Part shown: one piece after another, positions 45,991 to 56,894 of the stretch | Layout of the letters: every line of letters begins with the position of its first letter | How positions within the stretch are numbered: position 1 is the first letter of the stretch | Source of the DNA: Undaria pinnatifida | Taxonomy: Eukaryota > Sar > Phaeophyceae > Laminariales > Alariaceae | Reading direction: 5' to 3' | DNA length: 64,000 bases | Assembly: GCA_012845835.1 (NCBI GenBank) | Contig: JABAKD010000036.1 | Span: forward strand, 1,956,001-2,020,000 | Translations under genes and position numbers: made by a program | Notes under the pieces: model-generated | Databases searched by the model: none | Seen by the model: the letters and a program-made list of their open reading frames with translations, nothing else | Told to the model about the DNA's origin: nothing

Positions 45991-46309
45991 GGAAGACCCT
46001 CACCGTACTTCGTCCGACAAATTCACCAAGGGAAGGAACAATCCTAGGGCAAACTGCATAGCATATCATGTCACATGAAATTATTTGGCGAGGAGAGGAG
46101 AGGTCCAGGGTCTCGGATGGCGCAAAATGGCAGGCGATGCAATGAAGCGGAGCAGAAAGCAACAGCAGGTGGTATCATAAGGTTGGACTTAAGGAAAGCC
46201 CGCTTTTAAAATAGGACAGAGCAAAATAAGCGGGGCTTCGAAAATCAACAGATATTCATATACGGTGTTCTGCACGTGAACTGCTGACGTAAGGCTTCTT
46301 CTTTTTTCG

Positions 46310-46400
46310 CGCAAGACTGCTTCTTCTGCTGGTTAGCGCACAATGGCGGGCGATTCCAACAGACGAGCGTGGAGCGGAGAAGAGATAAACAGGGTCGGAT
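46310..46400. repeat. Motif K copy outside the tandem units
   Basis: CTTCTGCTGGTTAGCGCACA then ATGGCGGGCGATTCCAACAG. On the minus strand the left side reads CANQQKKQSCAKKEEALRQQ, as in family J. On the + strand it opens MAGDSNRRAWSGEE. Confidence 0.65.
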
Positions 46401-46777
46401 ATCGTCTCCCTCGGAGGTTGAAACTAACTAGTAGCGACAAAAACTGGTACATAGCAGGTACTCATATAATCACATCTCCCCCCCACCGTATGTTCCCCCT
46501 GTATGATATTTATGGCATCCAAAATTTGACCAATTCATGTTAATTCAAGCCATTAATTTTTATCACCCCCTCTATATACCGTGTTATTATCGTCTCCCTC
46601 GAAGGCAGAAATGTGTTCATGTCTTGAATCAGTGTGCACTAGATTATATTGAACCTCCACTCTACCGCCTACTCTCAGAAAAAATTGAGATATACAGATA
46701 TATAACTTGTGGATCGGGTTAGGGTTGGGGTTAGCGCCAAATAAATGACTTACCGGTACTGAGTACTGTGGGGGGCT

Positions 46778-46946
46778 CCCAATAGTGGTTGAATAGTACC
46801 ACTGCCGTCTATAGTGCCAGTGAAATCGCTTGGCACGACTAGAACGTTTTGTACCAACACTGCAGTAACCTCTATTATAGATAGTGCCCGTACCCTGAGT
46901 AATACTGGTTTATATCGAGCTCGCACATACCGGTACTATTGGGAGC
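46778..46946. repeat. Palindromic repeat B, copy 3
   Basis: Reverse orientation relative to the 4.5-kb copy: ATAGTGCCAGTGAAATCGCT, TGGCACGAC, ATAGTGCCCGTACC. Confidence 0.65.
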
Positions 46947-47137
46947 CTTCAACCGCCGCTAAAACATGGCGGGCGATTTCAACAGACGACTGTGGAGCGG
47001 AGGAGAGAGAAACAGGGCCGAATATCGGTTCCCTCGAGGGGAGAAATAAATCGTCGTCTTGCAGGTGGTATGGATATAAACAAGACCCCGCACTACCGCC
47101 TATACTGTAGCCAGAAAGAACAAGAAATATCCACCGT

Positions 47138-47200
47138 ATGGGTGTGATGTTGGGGTAGGGTAAGTTGGGGTAGGGTAAGGGTTAGGGTCAACCAACTGAC
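47138..47200. repeat. TTAGGG-like interstitial repeat
   Basis: GGGGTAGGGTAAGTTGGGG and GGTAAGGGTTAGGGTCAACC. The equivalent site in the next unit (52145-52190) has GGTTACGGTTAGGGTTAGGG, and a similar tract lies at 46718-46735. Confidence 0.6.
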
Positions 47201-47459
47201 GGTTAAACAATGGCGGGCGACGCAATTGGACGATCTTGGAGCGGAGGATGAAGAAACGGCAGACGGCACGACCATCTATACGGAAAGTGTGGTATTAGCA
47301 AAGGATGCCAAAATCATGCATTAAAGGGGCGTAGAAGAGACACAGATGCTACCGTACTGTAGAGGGATGTTCGATTATTCATCGGAACGGCATATCTACC
47401 CTAAGGTGTCCGAGGACAAAGCAATCGATAACAATATAACTCTCTTTGAGCGGGACATA

Positions 47460-47600
47460 GCATGGAGGCGGCCGTTGTTCACCTATGCATCCTTGACTTC
47501 GAAAATCGGCTTCACAGAACCGAGTCTCTTCCGGCATGCAGGGCACCTCGTTTCCATCAAGGTCGCGCAGTTGCGTATGCACTTGAATAAAAAAACAGGC
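47460..47600 (-). pseudogene. RING exon 2 relic, copy 1
   Basis: DNA homologous to exon 2 of the RING gene at 3805. In the matching frame it reads VFLFKCIRNCATLMETRCPA followed by CRKRLGSVKPIFEVKDA and a stop. The CPxC pair and FEVKD/N-RL tail remain. The FCF cysteine is Leu and the preceding His is lost, so the RING is incomplete. No exon 1 homologue is seen nearby. Confidence 0.6.
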
Positions 47601-48149
47601 CCCTGTCGACACAGTCAACAGGAACAACACGGAGTAAAACTGTCAGTACGTGAGGCACTCGAAGCAAAAGACGCGTTGCAGCTAATACAATAAGCGGAAA
47701 CAACCGGAGGTAGGCCATAGAAGTACGTGCTCATGTGCACTCGTATATATAGTGTATTGGTAGTTTTTTTTGTGTTTTCTGTTGAGTTTTTTTCTATTGT
47801 GTGTGGATGCTTGTGAATGATTGACGTTGAAATTATCATAAGATGTTCAAGCTCCGGCTCAAATCAAAATCTCGGTTGGTTTCAATCGTCTCACCCATGA
47901 ACTTGAGTTTTTGCTTAAAGCAAGTCTTAGCGAGATCTTGATCAACTTTCAGCCCGAGCAATCAAGTCTCGTCTCAATCCATGTTCAGAATTAAAGTGCT
48001 GCAGTTAACCAGAACCGTAACGTGACACCATGGCCGCTGCTCATGCTGTGGTGTAGGGAGTTGCGCACGAAGGTTGTCCTCATGTCGGAACAGAGCGATC
48101 GCTTGCACCGTAACCTTTTTCATCGCATAGGTTTGTCATGTAGGCCGTA

Positions 48150-48570
48150 TCCGCCGTGCACCTAATGGTAGAACAAGGGAAAAAGCCGGGGGGCAGTCAG
48201 AGGTTAAAAACGGATTCCTTAAGCTTGATCTGAGGCCCACCTAATGGTAGGACGCAGATGGGCATGTAATGAGAACGAAGGGCGGATCAAGGGCAGAAGA
48301 TGAATTCGATCATGGCCATGCCACAGAGACAAGTAAGAATCCGAGCATAGCATTCCTTTTTTGGTCTCCCTTGGTTTCCTTATTGTACACTGGGAAGGCT
48401 TATGTGTGATCGGAGCCGAATCTCATGCCCCACGTTGTCGCATGGCAAGGTAGAACGGTGGAAAAGCAGGGGGTCATTCAGGGGATAACACAAGACCTCC
48501 TATGTATTATCGGCCATACACCTATTGGTAGAACGGCGGAAAAACCAGGGGGGTAATCAGAAGGAACCAC
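48150..48570. repeat. CACCTAATGGTAGAACG repeats
   Basis: Units at about 48160, 48238, 48450 and 48523 share CACCTAATGGTAGAAC, GGAAAAGC-GGGGG and CAGTCAGAGGTTAAAA. They are also present at 37235-37364 and 53140-53575. Confidence 0.7.
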
Positions 48571-48923
48571 ATTTCCTAGAGCAAAAACTTATCCCAGCCT
48601 ACTTCCAACTAGGTATTGTTCCCCAAAGGCGGGTGGGGTGCCAAACAGGCTTAAGGGCAGATCCCTTCCGTTATGTCTGCCGCAGTCAGAGGTGATACAG
48701 CTCCCTGCTTAAAACTTCCCTTCCAGCCCCCTAACGTATAAAGGCGAGCTTCTTTTTTCACCATCGATGAGCCTTTTCTTTCACCATCGATGCCGCAAGA
48801 CGAGACAAAACTAACAGCGATTCTCAGCCAACACAATACTAGACGGCAACTTCTAGTCCGCCCAGTCGCAGTCCTAAACGCCGTCCTTGTACCTCCCTCA
48901 AAAACCGAAAAAAATGTTCTTAC

Positions 48924-50877
48924 CGCGGACGCTGCCGGACAGAGATGAGAGGGCGCCTCGTCCCGCCGAACCGAAGCGCACTTTTGTTCACGAGGCCCTT
49001 GCCTCCTCAGGATCACCTCTATGGCCGTTCTTAGTGGCACCACCACGGTTACCACCGGCACCATCATCCACACTGTTGAGTAATTGGGCATCGCTTGCAG
49101 ATGTTGTCCCAGCTGTGTCTGCTGCTGCGGCGGAGTGAACCTTAAAACGTGGCCGCCGTTCGTCGTTTCAGCAAAACTTTGTTCTCGAGGAAGATTCCCG
49201 TACCTAAATTAGGAGCCGAAGTTATCGGCGATGTAGAGACAGCGTCCATTTCTTGCCGCCACCGCCGCCGGAAGACGAGAGGGCGCTTCTGCCTCCTCCG
49301 AACGGAGGCACAACCAATTTCACCGCCACAATCGCCAATCGCAGCCGCGGCCGCTGCCGTGGCCACAGCTCCCCCCTTCGCGGAAAGTGGAGCCGGAGTC
49401 ACGGGCGAGGCATCAACCTGCAATGTCAAGAGGTATACCATCGACACCCCTTTAAACAACGTCAACGGGAACGACTGCTCCTCCACCGATGCAGGCGCAG
49501 CACCGTGTTCAAACCCCGCCCCTCCCCTCCCTTCCTCCCCGCACCCCGCTCCGCCCGCCGACCCCCTTTCCCCTCCTGCCCCTTCCTCCTGCGAGCGATT
49601 GGTCTCCGTGCCACCCTTTCCTCCAGCACCTGACTAGCCACAGGCCGCGCCACGGGCTGCAGCACAGCGTTGGAAGGTGTGGGAGCTGCACGAACCTTGC
49701 CTGGAGGCGGCATTGCCGCTACCGAGTCCTATCGTTCCGCCGGCTACCCAGCGTAGGAAAGCAGTGCGGTGTTCCGGCAAGCGATCGAAACCCTGCTGCC
49801 TGCAGCGTCAAAGCGCATCCTAACCCGCCATAGAAGCCGCAACCGAACCCCCCGTCGCAGCCGCAATTCGCAGCCGCAATCGCAGCCGCGGCCGCTGCCG
49901 TGGGCACCGCCCGCCCCTCCGCGACCACCGGGACCGGGGTTACCGCTGGGGTGTCAACCGGCAACGGCGGCATGTCCAACACCGGCTGCTCTTCCAACAT
50001 CGCTAACAGAAAAGGCTCCTCACCCACCGGCGCAGGCGCCGTACCCGGCGTAAGCCCCTCCCCACGCCCCCAGTGAACGATCGGGGCCCGTGCCGTCACC
50101 TCCTCCAGCACCCACCCATCCTCAGGTGGCGCCACTGGAGGCACCACAGGCTGCGAAAACGGCATGTTGTCGGGCTGGGGAGGACAGGGACGCTGGCCTA
50201 GCATCGTAGACGGTGCTCTCCATCTTAAATCCACTCCCTTCGCAGCAGCCATGCGATCGACTTCTGCGTTGTGCTCTTGAACGGTCTTCCGGCGACCCGG
50301 TGCCCACACCGCCGTGGGACGGGGTGCGGATGTCATGCTAGCCCCCGCAGATGGTGCAGGAGCGACCCAACCAAGAAATGGTGCACCGCCAACCCCAAAA
50401 GATGGCGATCCACGACCGACCCCAGAAGACGATGATCCGCCGCCGGTACCAGAAGCCGCTGCCCTTGTAGTCCTCCTTCTGCGACGGGCTGTAGGTGCCA
50501 TATCAGCTTCTAGAGCCGATAATAAATCGTGTACTGCTCGCGCTTCCTCGCTGCTGCGGGCTTCCTGGCGGCTGCGGTGTGCTTCCGCGAGAGCGTCTTG
50601 TTGAACCTGACGGCTGCGGGCCATCTTTGCCTGCCTTGCCTCTAGGACGTTTTTGTCGATGATTTCATGGCTCATCGTCCAACATATTGCGGTCCATGGC
50701 TGCCTGTGCTCCCTCCCCAGCGTCTTGCTCAACCTGATGGCCGCGGGCCATCTCTGCCTGTCCTCCTTCTTTCGCGGCGTCCTGGATATCTTCATCGTCC
50801 GAAACGTCTGGAAGAGATCGGTGATCTTCGTCCTGGGGATGGGTGGGAGTATGGGCGCAGATCAACGCAGAAATCAT
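48924..50877 (-). CDS. Family A gene, copy 2 (Ala/Pro-rich)
   Basis: The N-terminal segment reads ...DEDHRSLPDVSDDEDIQDAA then EGGQAEMARGHQVEQDAGEG and AAMDRNMLDDEP, and breaks at about 50670. Shifting one base restores a long frame (to 49719) with VLEARQAKMARSRQVQQDAL, SALEADMAPTARRRRRTTRA, a Ser/Gly linker, GRRKTVQEHNAEVDRMAAAK, Pro-rich PQPDNMPFSQPVVPPVAPP, EDGWVLEEVTARAPIVHWGR and an Ala run. Further 3', PSNAVLQPV...VLEE and MEEQSFPLTLF...TAAAAAAI repeat this last module. Probable splice sites: acceptor CCATCCCCAG before 50832 and donor GTAAGA at 48923, the same positions as in copy 3. RRRRR could be a nuclear signal (inference). The function is unknown. It has one frameshift relative to copy 3. 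Confidence 0.5.
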
Positions 50878-50965
50878 CGAAGATGGATGGGAGTACCCAT
50901 GGGGACAGATCAGCGCAGTGTAAAAGGGAATGGATGGGGGTATGGTAGCAGATCAGCGCAGGTGG
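50828..50965. repeat. ~45-bp tandem repeats at the 5' side of family A copy 2
   Basis: Three units of GATGGGAGTATGGG-GCAGATCAGCGCAG type. They overlap the proposed splice acceptor side and probably lie in an intron or 5' leader. Present in all three A copies. Confidence 0.65.
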
Positions 50966-51184
50966 ACCTACGGTAGGGCGGCCAACGTTTAAGCTTCGCG
51001 CGAGTAAGGCTTTTATATCTCTGAAGTACCAAGCTGTTATCCAGGATCGAGTGGATGGCCACGCTATGTCTGCGGTAATATGTCCCACGGTATGTAGTAC
51101 AGAGTGCCCGTGAGTCGGAAAACCGCATGGGCGGGATATTGTTGACGCTGTGAAGCATACACTTATATTTTCACCATATTGTTC

Positions 51185-51740
51185 TAGCTTGTTTGGCATC
51201 CGACGATGTGCTGAATGGTTTTCAACACCGATCACTCATACGGACATCTCCAGGCAGAAAAATGAAAAACTACGGAAACCAGAAAAACGGGAACCCTGCT
51301 CACGAAGTCTGACTCCATTCTGCACCCAGAAAGATGAAAATCAAGAGAAACCAGCAAACAAAAAAACTATGCATGGTGTCAGTGTCCAACCCCGTTCGAC
51401 CCCTACTTCTGGCTGAACATCGGTCTAATTTTGTCGAAGCTAGGCCAAGCCTTCAACAACACTGCATTCGCTTGCGGTTGGGGTACCTCTGGTATGTCCA
51501 GACCAGAGTCTTCGGGCACCTCTTGCGTGCGTGGTTCGTGCTCGAAACTCTCGCAAAGGATCGTCTCCTGGTTAGCACAAAATGGCGGGGGCGATACGGC
51601 AGACGACCGCAGAGCGGAGGAAAGAAAAACATTAGGTGCCATATAGGATCGGCTACAAGGAAATGTACGATAATATGATAGTATCTATCAGGTATGTACT
51701 GTAGGTAGTTGGCGGTGTGGGGGTGAAAGTCTTTTTCTGT
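51185..51740 (-). repeat. Family J unit, copy 3
   Basis: It contains the J outer segment, the short J frame (51403-51642) and motif K (51573-51635). It forms the right end of the first composite unit. Confidence 0.65.
51403..51642 (-). CDS. Family J short protein, copy 3
   Basis: The conserved frame reads CANQETILCESFEHEPRTQE, VPEDSGLDIPEVPQPQANAV, then LLKAWPSFDKIRPMFSQK to a stop. Compared with copies 1 and 2 the acidic array is reduced to a single unit (EDSGLDIPEV). The full C-terminus (AWPSFDKI) is retained, unlike copy 1. The true 5' end is unknown, since only the part after the NQ motif is conserved. No function is assigned. Confidence 0.45.
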   Translation of the reverse strand: MAPNVFLSSALRSSAVSPPPFCANQETILCESFEHEPRTQEVPEDSGLDIPEVPQPQANAVLLKAWPSFDKIRPMFSQK

Positions 51741-52444
51741 ATTGTCATTTTGCTGTTGTTGATATTATTCCCAATAGTGCCTATTGGATAGTGCCACTGC
51801 CGTCTACTAGTGCCAGTGAAATCGCTTGGCACGACTACAACTTTCTCTGGTAACCCTCTAAGAAACCTCTATTCCCAATAGTGCCCGTGCCCTGAATAAT
51901 ACCGCTATATCGAGCTCACACATCCCGGTACTATTGGAAGCCTCCGACCGTATTCCAAAACATGGCGGGAGATTTCAACAGGCGAAGTGGAGCGGAGGAG
52001 AGAGAAACAGGGTCGTGTATCGGTGCCCTCAGAAGTAGACATGAATCGCTGTGTTTCAGGTGGTATGAATATAAGCTAGACCTCGCACTACCGCCTATAC
52101 TATAGCCAGAATAAAAGGAAAGATATCCACCTTATGCGTGTGATGTTGGGTTACGGTTAGGGTTAGGGCCAACCAATCGACTTACCAGTAGCACTAATAA
52201 AAAAATGTCGTGCGACGCAACAGACGATCTTGGAGCGGAGGATGGAGAAACGGCAGACGGCACGGCCATCTATATGGAAAGTGTGCTATTAGTAAAGGAC
52301 GGCACAACCATGCATTACAGGGGGCGTAGAAGAGACACAGATGTTACCCAATTATAGAGGGATATTCAATTGTTTATCGGAACATCATCTATCCTACGGT
52401 GTCCGAGGGCAAAGCAATGGATAACTATATAACCCTCTTTGAGC

Positions 52445-52600
52445 GGGACATAGCATGGAGGCGGCCGTTGTTCACCTGCGCATCCTTGACTTCGAAAATC
52501 AGCTTCACAGAACCGAGTCTCTTCCAGCATGCAGGGCAACTCGTTTCCGTCAAGGTCGCGCAGTTGCGTATTCACTTGAAGCAAAACACAGTCCCCGGTC
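52445..52600 (-). pseudogene. RING exon 2 relic, copy 2
   Basis: The frame reads VFCFK, a stop where the cysteine codon TGC has become TGA, then IRNCATLTETSCPACWKRL and FEVKDAQVNNGRLHAMS. It is less decayed than the 47.5-kb relic at FCF but carries the TGA. The tail V-N-x-RL-x-A is shared with the intact RING genes. Confidence 0.6.
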
Positions 52601-53139
52601 CACACAATCAGCAGAAACAGCACGGAGTAAAACTGTCAGTACGTGAAGCACTCCAAGCAAAAGACGCGTTGATGCCAACACAATAAGCAGGAACAAACGG
52701 AGTTAGACTATCGTAGCACGTGCTCATACTCGTATATATAGTATAGTAGTGGGTTTGTTTTTCTGTTTTCTGTTGAGTTTTTTTCTACTCTGTGTGGATG
52801 CTTGTGAGTGACCGACGTTAAAATTATCATAAGATGTTCAAACTTCGGCTCAAAATCAAACCTCGGTTGGTTTCAATCGTCTCACCTATGAACTTGAGTT
52901 TTTACTTGAATCAAGTCTTTGCGAGATCTTGATCAACTTTTAGCCCGAGCAATCAAGTCTCGTCTCAATCCATTTTCAGAATTAGAGTGCTAGAGTTAAC
53001 AAGAACCGTAACGTGACACCACGGTCGCTGCCCATGCTGTAATGCATGGAGTTACGCACGAAGGTTGTCCTCATGTCGGAACAGAGCGATCGCTTGCACC
53101 GTAACCTTTTTCATCGCATAGGCTTGCCACGTAGGCCGT

Positions 53140-53575
53140 ATCCGCCGTGCACCTAATGGAAGAACAAGGGAAAAAGCCGGGAGGCAGTCAGAGGTTAAAA
53201 ACGGATTCCTTAAGCTTGATCTGCGGCCCACGTTATGGTAGAACGCAGATGGGCATGTAATGAGAACGAAGGTTGGAGCAAGGGCAGAAGATGGATTCGA
53301 TCATTGCAAAGCTGGAACTATTGCCGGGTACAGAGACAAGCTGGATTCCGAGCGTAGCATTCCTTTTTTGGTCTCCTTTGGTTTCCTTCATATATACACT
53401 GGGAAGGTTTATCAGTGATCGGAGCTGAGTATCATGCCTCAAATTTTCGCATGGCAAGGTAGAACGGTGGAAAAGCAGGGGGTCAGTCAGGAGATAACAT
53501 AAGACCTCCTAAGTATTATCGGCCATACACCTATTGGTAGAACGGCGGAAGAACAGGAGGGTAATCAGAAGAAAC
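53140..53575. repeat. CACCTAATGGTAGAACG repeats, second unit
   Basis: Same family and order as 48150-48570. Confidence 0.7.
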
Positions 53576-53892
53576 CACATTTCCTAGAGCAAAAACGTAT
53601 CCCAGCCTACTTCCAACTAGGTATTTGTTCCCCAAAGGCGGGTGGGGTGTCAAACAGGGTTCCTTCGGTTTTATCGGCCGCAGTCAGAGTTGGTACAGCT
53701 CCCTGCTTAAAACTTCCCTTCCAGCCCCTAACGTATAAAGGCGAGCTTCTTCATTTTACTAACATAAGACGAGACACAACTAACAGCGATTCTCAGCCAA
53801 CACAAAACTAGACGGCAACTTCTAGTCCGCCCAGTCGCAGTCCTAAACACCGTCCTTGTACCTCCCCCCAAAACCAAAAATAATGTTCTTAC

Positions 53893-56612
53893 CGTGGACG
53901 CTGCCGTAAGGAGACGAGAGGCTGCCTCTTCCCGCCGAACCGAAGCGCACTTTTGTTCACGAGTCCCTTGCCTCATCAGCATCACCGCTATGACCGTTCT
54001 TTGTGGCACCACCACCGTCACCACCGGCACCATCATCCACACTGTTGAGTAGTTCGGCATCGCTTGCAGGTGTCGTCCCAGTTGTTTCTGCTGCTGCGGC
54101 GGCGTGAGAAACATGGACGCCGTTCGTCTCCTTAGCAAAATTTGTTCGCGAGGAAGATATCCTAGTCATGAAGTAGAAGCCGAAGTTATCGGTGACTGTG
54201 GAGACGGGGTCCCCTTCTTACTACCGTCGCTGCCGCCGGAATACGAAAGGGCGCTTCTCCCCCCACCGAACCGAAGCGCAACCCTTTCCGGCGTCGCAGT
54301 CGCCAATCGCAGCCGCGGCTGCTGCCGTGGCTACAGCTTCCTCCTCCACGGACAGTGGAACCGGGGCCACCGGCGGGGTGTCAACCTGCATTGTCAGGAG
54401 GTATACCGTCGGCAGCCCTTCAAACATCAGCGTCAATGGGAACAGTTGCTCCAACACCACCGCAGGCGCCCAGCACCCGGCTTAAGCTCCTCCCCTCCAC
54501 GCCCTTCCCCTCCGCCCCCCGTTCCGCCCCCCGCCCCTCTTTCCTCTCCTGCCCCCTCCTCCTGTGAGCGATCGACCTCCGTGCCACCATCTCCTCCAGC
54601 ACCCAACCATCCGCAGGCCGTGCCACAGGCTGCAGCACAGCGTTGGAAGGCGTGGGAGCTGCACGAACCTTGCCTGGCGGTGGCATCGCTGCCACCGGGT
54701 CGTGCCATTGCACCGGGTTATCAGCGTAGAGAAACAGTGCGGTATCCAGCAAGCGATCGAAACCCTGCTTCCCGCACCGCCAACGCGCATCCTAACCCCC
54801 CGTCGCAGCCGCATTCGCAGCCGCAATCGCGGCCGCGGCCGCTGCCGTGGGCACCGCCCACCTCTTCGCGACCACCGGGACCGGGGTCACCGCCGGGGCG
54901 TCAACCGGCAATGGCGGCATGTCCAACACCGGCTGCTCTTCCAACATCGCTAACGGGAAAGGCTCCTCACCCACCGGCGCAGGTGCCGTACCCGGCGTAA
55001 GCCCCTCCCCCCGCCCCCAGTGAACGATCGGTGCCCGTGCCGCCACCTCCTCCAGCACCCACCCATCCACAGGTGGCGCCACTGGAGGCACCACAGGCTG
55101 CGGAAAAGGCATGTTGTCGGGCTGGGGAGGACAGGGACGCTGGCCTAGCATCGTAGACGGTGCTCTCCATCTTACCTCCTCTCCCCTCGCAGCAGCCATG
55201 CGATCGACTTCTGCGTTGTGCTCTTGAACGGTCTTCCGGCGACCCGGTGCCCGCGCCGCCGTGGGACGGGGTGCGGATGTCATGCTAGTCCCCGCAGATG
55301 GTGCAGGGGCAACCCAACCAGGAAAAAATGTACTGTCCACCCCAGAAGACGATGATCCACCACCGACCCCAGAAGACGATGATCCGCCGCTGGTACCAGA
55401 AGCCGCTGCCCTTGTAGTCCTCCTTCTGCGACGGGTTGTAGGTGCCATATCAGCTTCTAGAGCCGATAAAAAATCGTTGATATCTTGCACGTTCCAGCAA
55501 AGGCGGGCTTCGTGGCGGCTGCGGGCTTCCTGGCGGCAGCGGGCCATGGCTGCCTGCGCTGCGTCCAGAGCATCTTGTGGCACCTGATGGCTGCGGGCCA
55601 TCTCCGCCTGTCCTGCCTCTACAACAGGTTCAGCGATGATTCCATCGTCCGAATTGAGTTCATCGTTCGAAATGTGGCAGTCCATGGCTGCCTGCGCTTC
55701 CTCCACAGGTTCTTGCTCAACCTGATGGCCGCGGGCCATCATTGCCTGTCCATCCGCTAGACCGGCTTCTTGGACGAGTTCATTGTCCGAGGGTTCATCG
55801 TCTGTAATATCGCGGTCCATGGCTGCCCGTGCTTCCTCCACAGGGTCTTGCTCAACTTGATGGCCGCGGGCAATCTCTGCCTGTCCTCCCTCTTCCCCGG
55901 CATGCTGGATGTCTTCATCGTCCGAGGGTTCATCGTCCGTAATATCGTGGTCCATGGCTGCCTGTTCTTCCTCCATAGCGTCTTCCTCAAGCCGACGACT
56001 GCAGGTCATGTCTGCTTGTCCTGCCGCTAGTCCGGCTTCTTGGCCGAGTTCATCGTCCGAGGGTTCATCATCTGTAATATCCCGGCCGAGTTCATCGTCC
56101 GAGGGTTCATCATCTGTAATATCCCGGCCGAGTTCATCGTCCGAGGGTTCATCATCGGTAATATCCCGGCCGAGTTCATCGTCCGAGGGCTCATCGTCCG
56201 TGATATCCCGGCCGATTTCATCGTCCGAGGGCTCATCGTCCGTAATATCCCGGCCGAGTTCACCGTCCGAGGGTTCATCATCTGTAATATCCCGGCCGAG
56301 TTCATCGTCCGAGGGTTCATCGTCCGTGATATCCCGGCCGAGTTCATCGTCCGAGGGTTCATCGTCCGTAATGTCGCGGCCAAGTTCACCGTCCGAGGGT
56401 TCATCGTCCGTAATGTCGTGGTCCATGGCTGCCTGTGCTTCTTGCTCAATCTGATGGCCGTGGGCAATCATTGCCTGTCCTGCCTCTAGCACGGCGTCCT
56501 GGATGTCTTCATCGTCTGAACCGTCCGAAAGGAATGGGTTATCTTCATCCTGGGTGTGGGTTGGAGTATAGGCGCAGGTCAGCGCAGTATTATAGGAGAT
56601 GGAGGGGAGCAT
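53893..56612 (-). CDS. Family A gene, copy 3, with 14-residue acidic repeats
   Basis: The first 606-codon frame (56612-54792) is uninterrupted. After a likely splice acceptor (CACACCCAG, exon from 56549) it reads DEDNPFLSDGSDDEDIQDAV. Nine 14-residue units of DITDDEPSDDELGR type follow (56044-56421). About five larger ~41-residue units have GQAEMARGHQVEQ, VEEAQAAMD and DITDDEPSD. Next come a helical Ala/Gln/Arg stretch, ALEADMAPTTRRRRRTTRAA, a Ser/Gly linker, GRRKTVQEHNAEVDRMAAAR, a Pro-rich segment, DGWVLEEVAARAPIVHWGRG and an Ala run. A 3' module (54752-54420) repeats PSNAVLQPV...DGWVLEEMVARRSI. A donor GTAAGA lies at 53892. Ser/Thr within Asp/Glu would suit acidic-directed kinases such as CK2 (inference). 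The function is unknown. Confidence 0.55.
56044..56421 (-). repeat. 42-bp coding minisatellite (9 units)
   Basis: The + strand word GAGTTCATCGTCCGAGGGTT recurs every 42 bp with few substitutions, most of them conservative in the Asp/Glu/Gly codons. Copy 2 of the gene has a single remnant at this position. Confidence 0.9.
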
Positions 56613-56670
56613 GGGAACACATCAGCGCAGTAGGGAGCGGATGGGAGTATGGCAGCGGACCAGAGCTGGA
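56548..56670. repeat. Tandem repeats upstream of family A copy 3
   Basis: Units of GGGAGTATAGGCGCAGGTCA and GGGAGCATGGGAACACATCA type; compare 50828-50965 and 40960-41235. Confidence 0.6.
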
Positions 56671-56894
56671 CTACGGTAGGGAGGTCAACATTTAGGGCTC
56701 GCACGAGTATCGTTTCTATGTAATTGAAGTGGTAAGCTGTTGTCCAGCATCGACTGGATGGCCACGCCACGCTAATTCTGCTGCAAGAAGTCCCATGGTA
56801 CATGATAAAGTGTGCCCGGGAGTGGGAAAGTGCATGGGCGGAGTATCGTTGACGCTGTGAAGCACAAGACTATATTTTCACCCTATTTGTATGA

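Larger units (their letters stand above)
46778..51770. repeat. Composite unit, tandem copy 1 (4993 bp)
   Basis: It starts CCCAATAGTG; the next copy starts identically at 51771. Order inside: repeat B (46778-46946), motif K (46955-47022), TTAGGG-like DNA (47138-47200), motif K again (47205-47262), RING exon relic (47460-47600), CACCTAATGG repeats (48150-48570), family A gene (minus), upstream tandem repeats, family J copy 3. The same order recurs in copy 2. Sequence identity is high over the RING relic and 47900-48900. Confidence 0.8.

Noticed and set aside
47346-47693. Plus-strand 115-codon frame duplicated at 52399-52686
   Set aside because: It is conserved only because the DNA unit is duplicated, and it is antisense to the RING exon relic, whose family includes intact genes.
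55909-56454. 181-codon Ser-rich plus-strand frame (EGSSSVISRPSS repeats)
   Set aside because: Mirror of the 42-bp minisatellite. The minus frame is longer, extends well beyond the array and is shared with copy 2.
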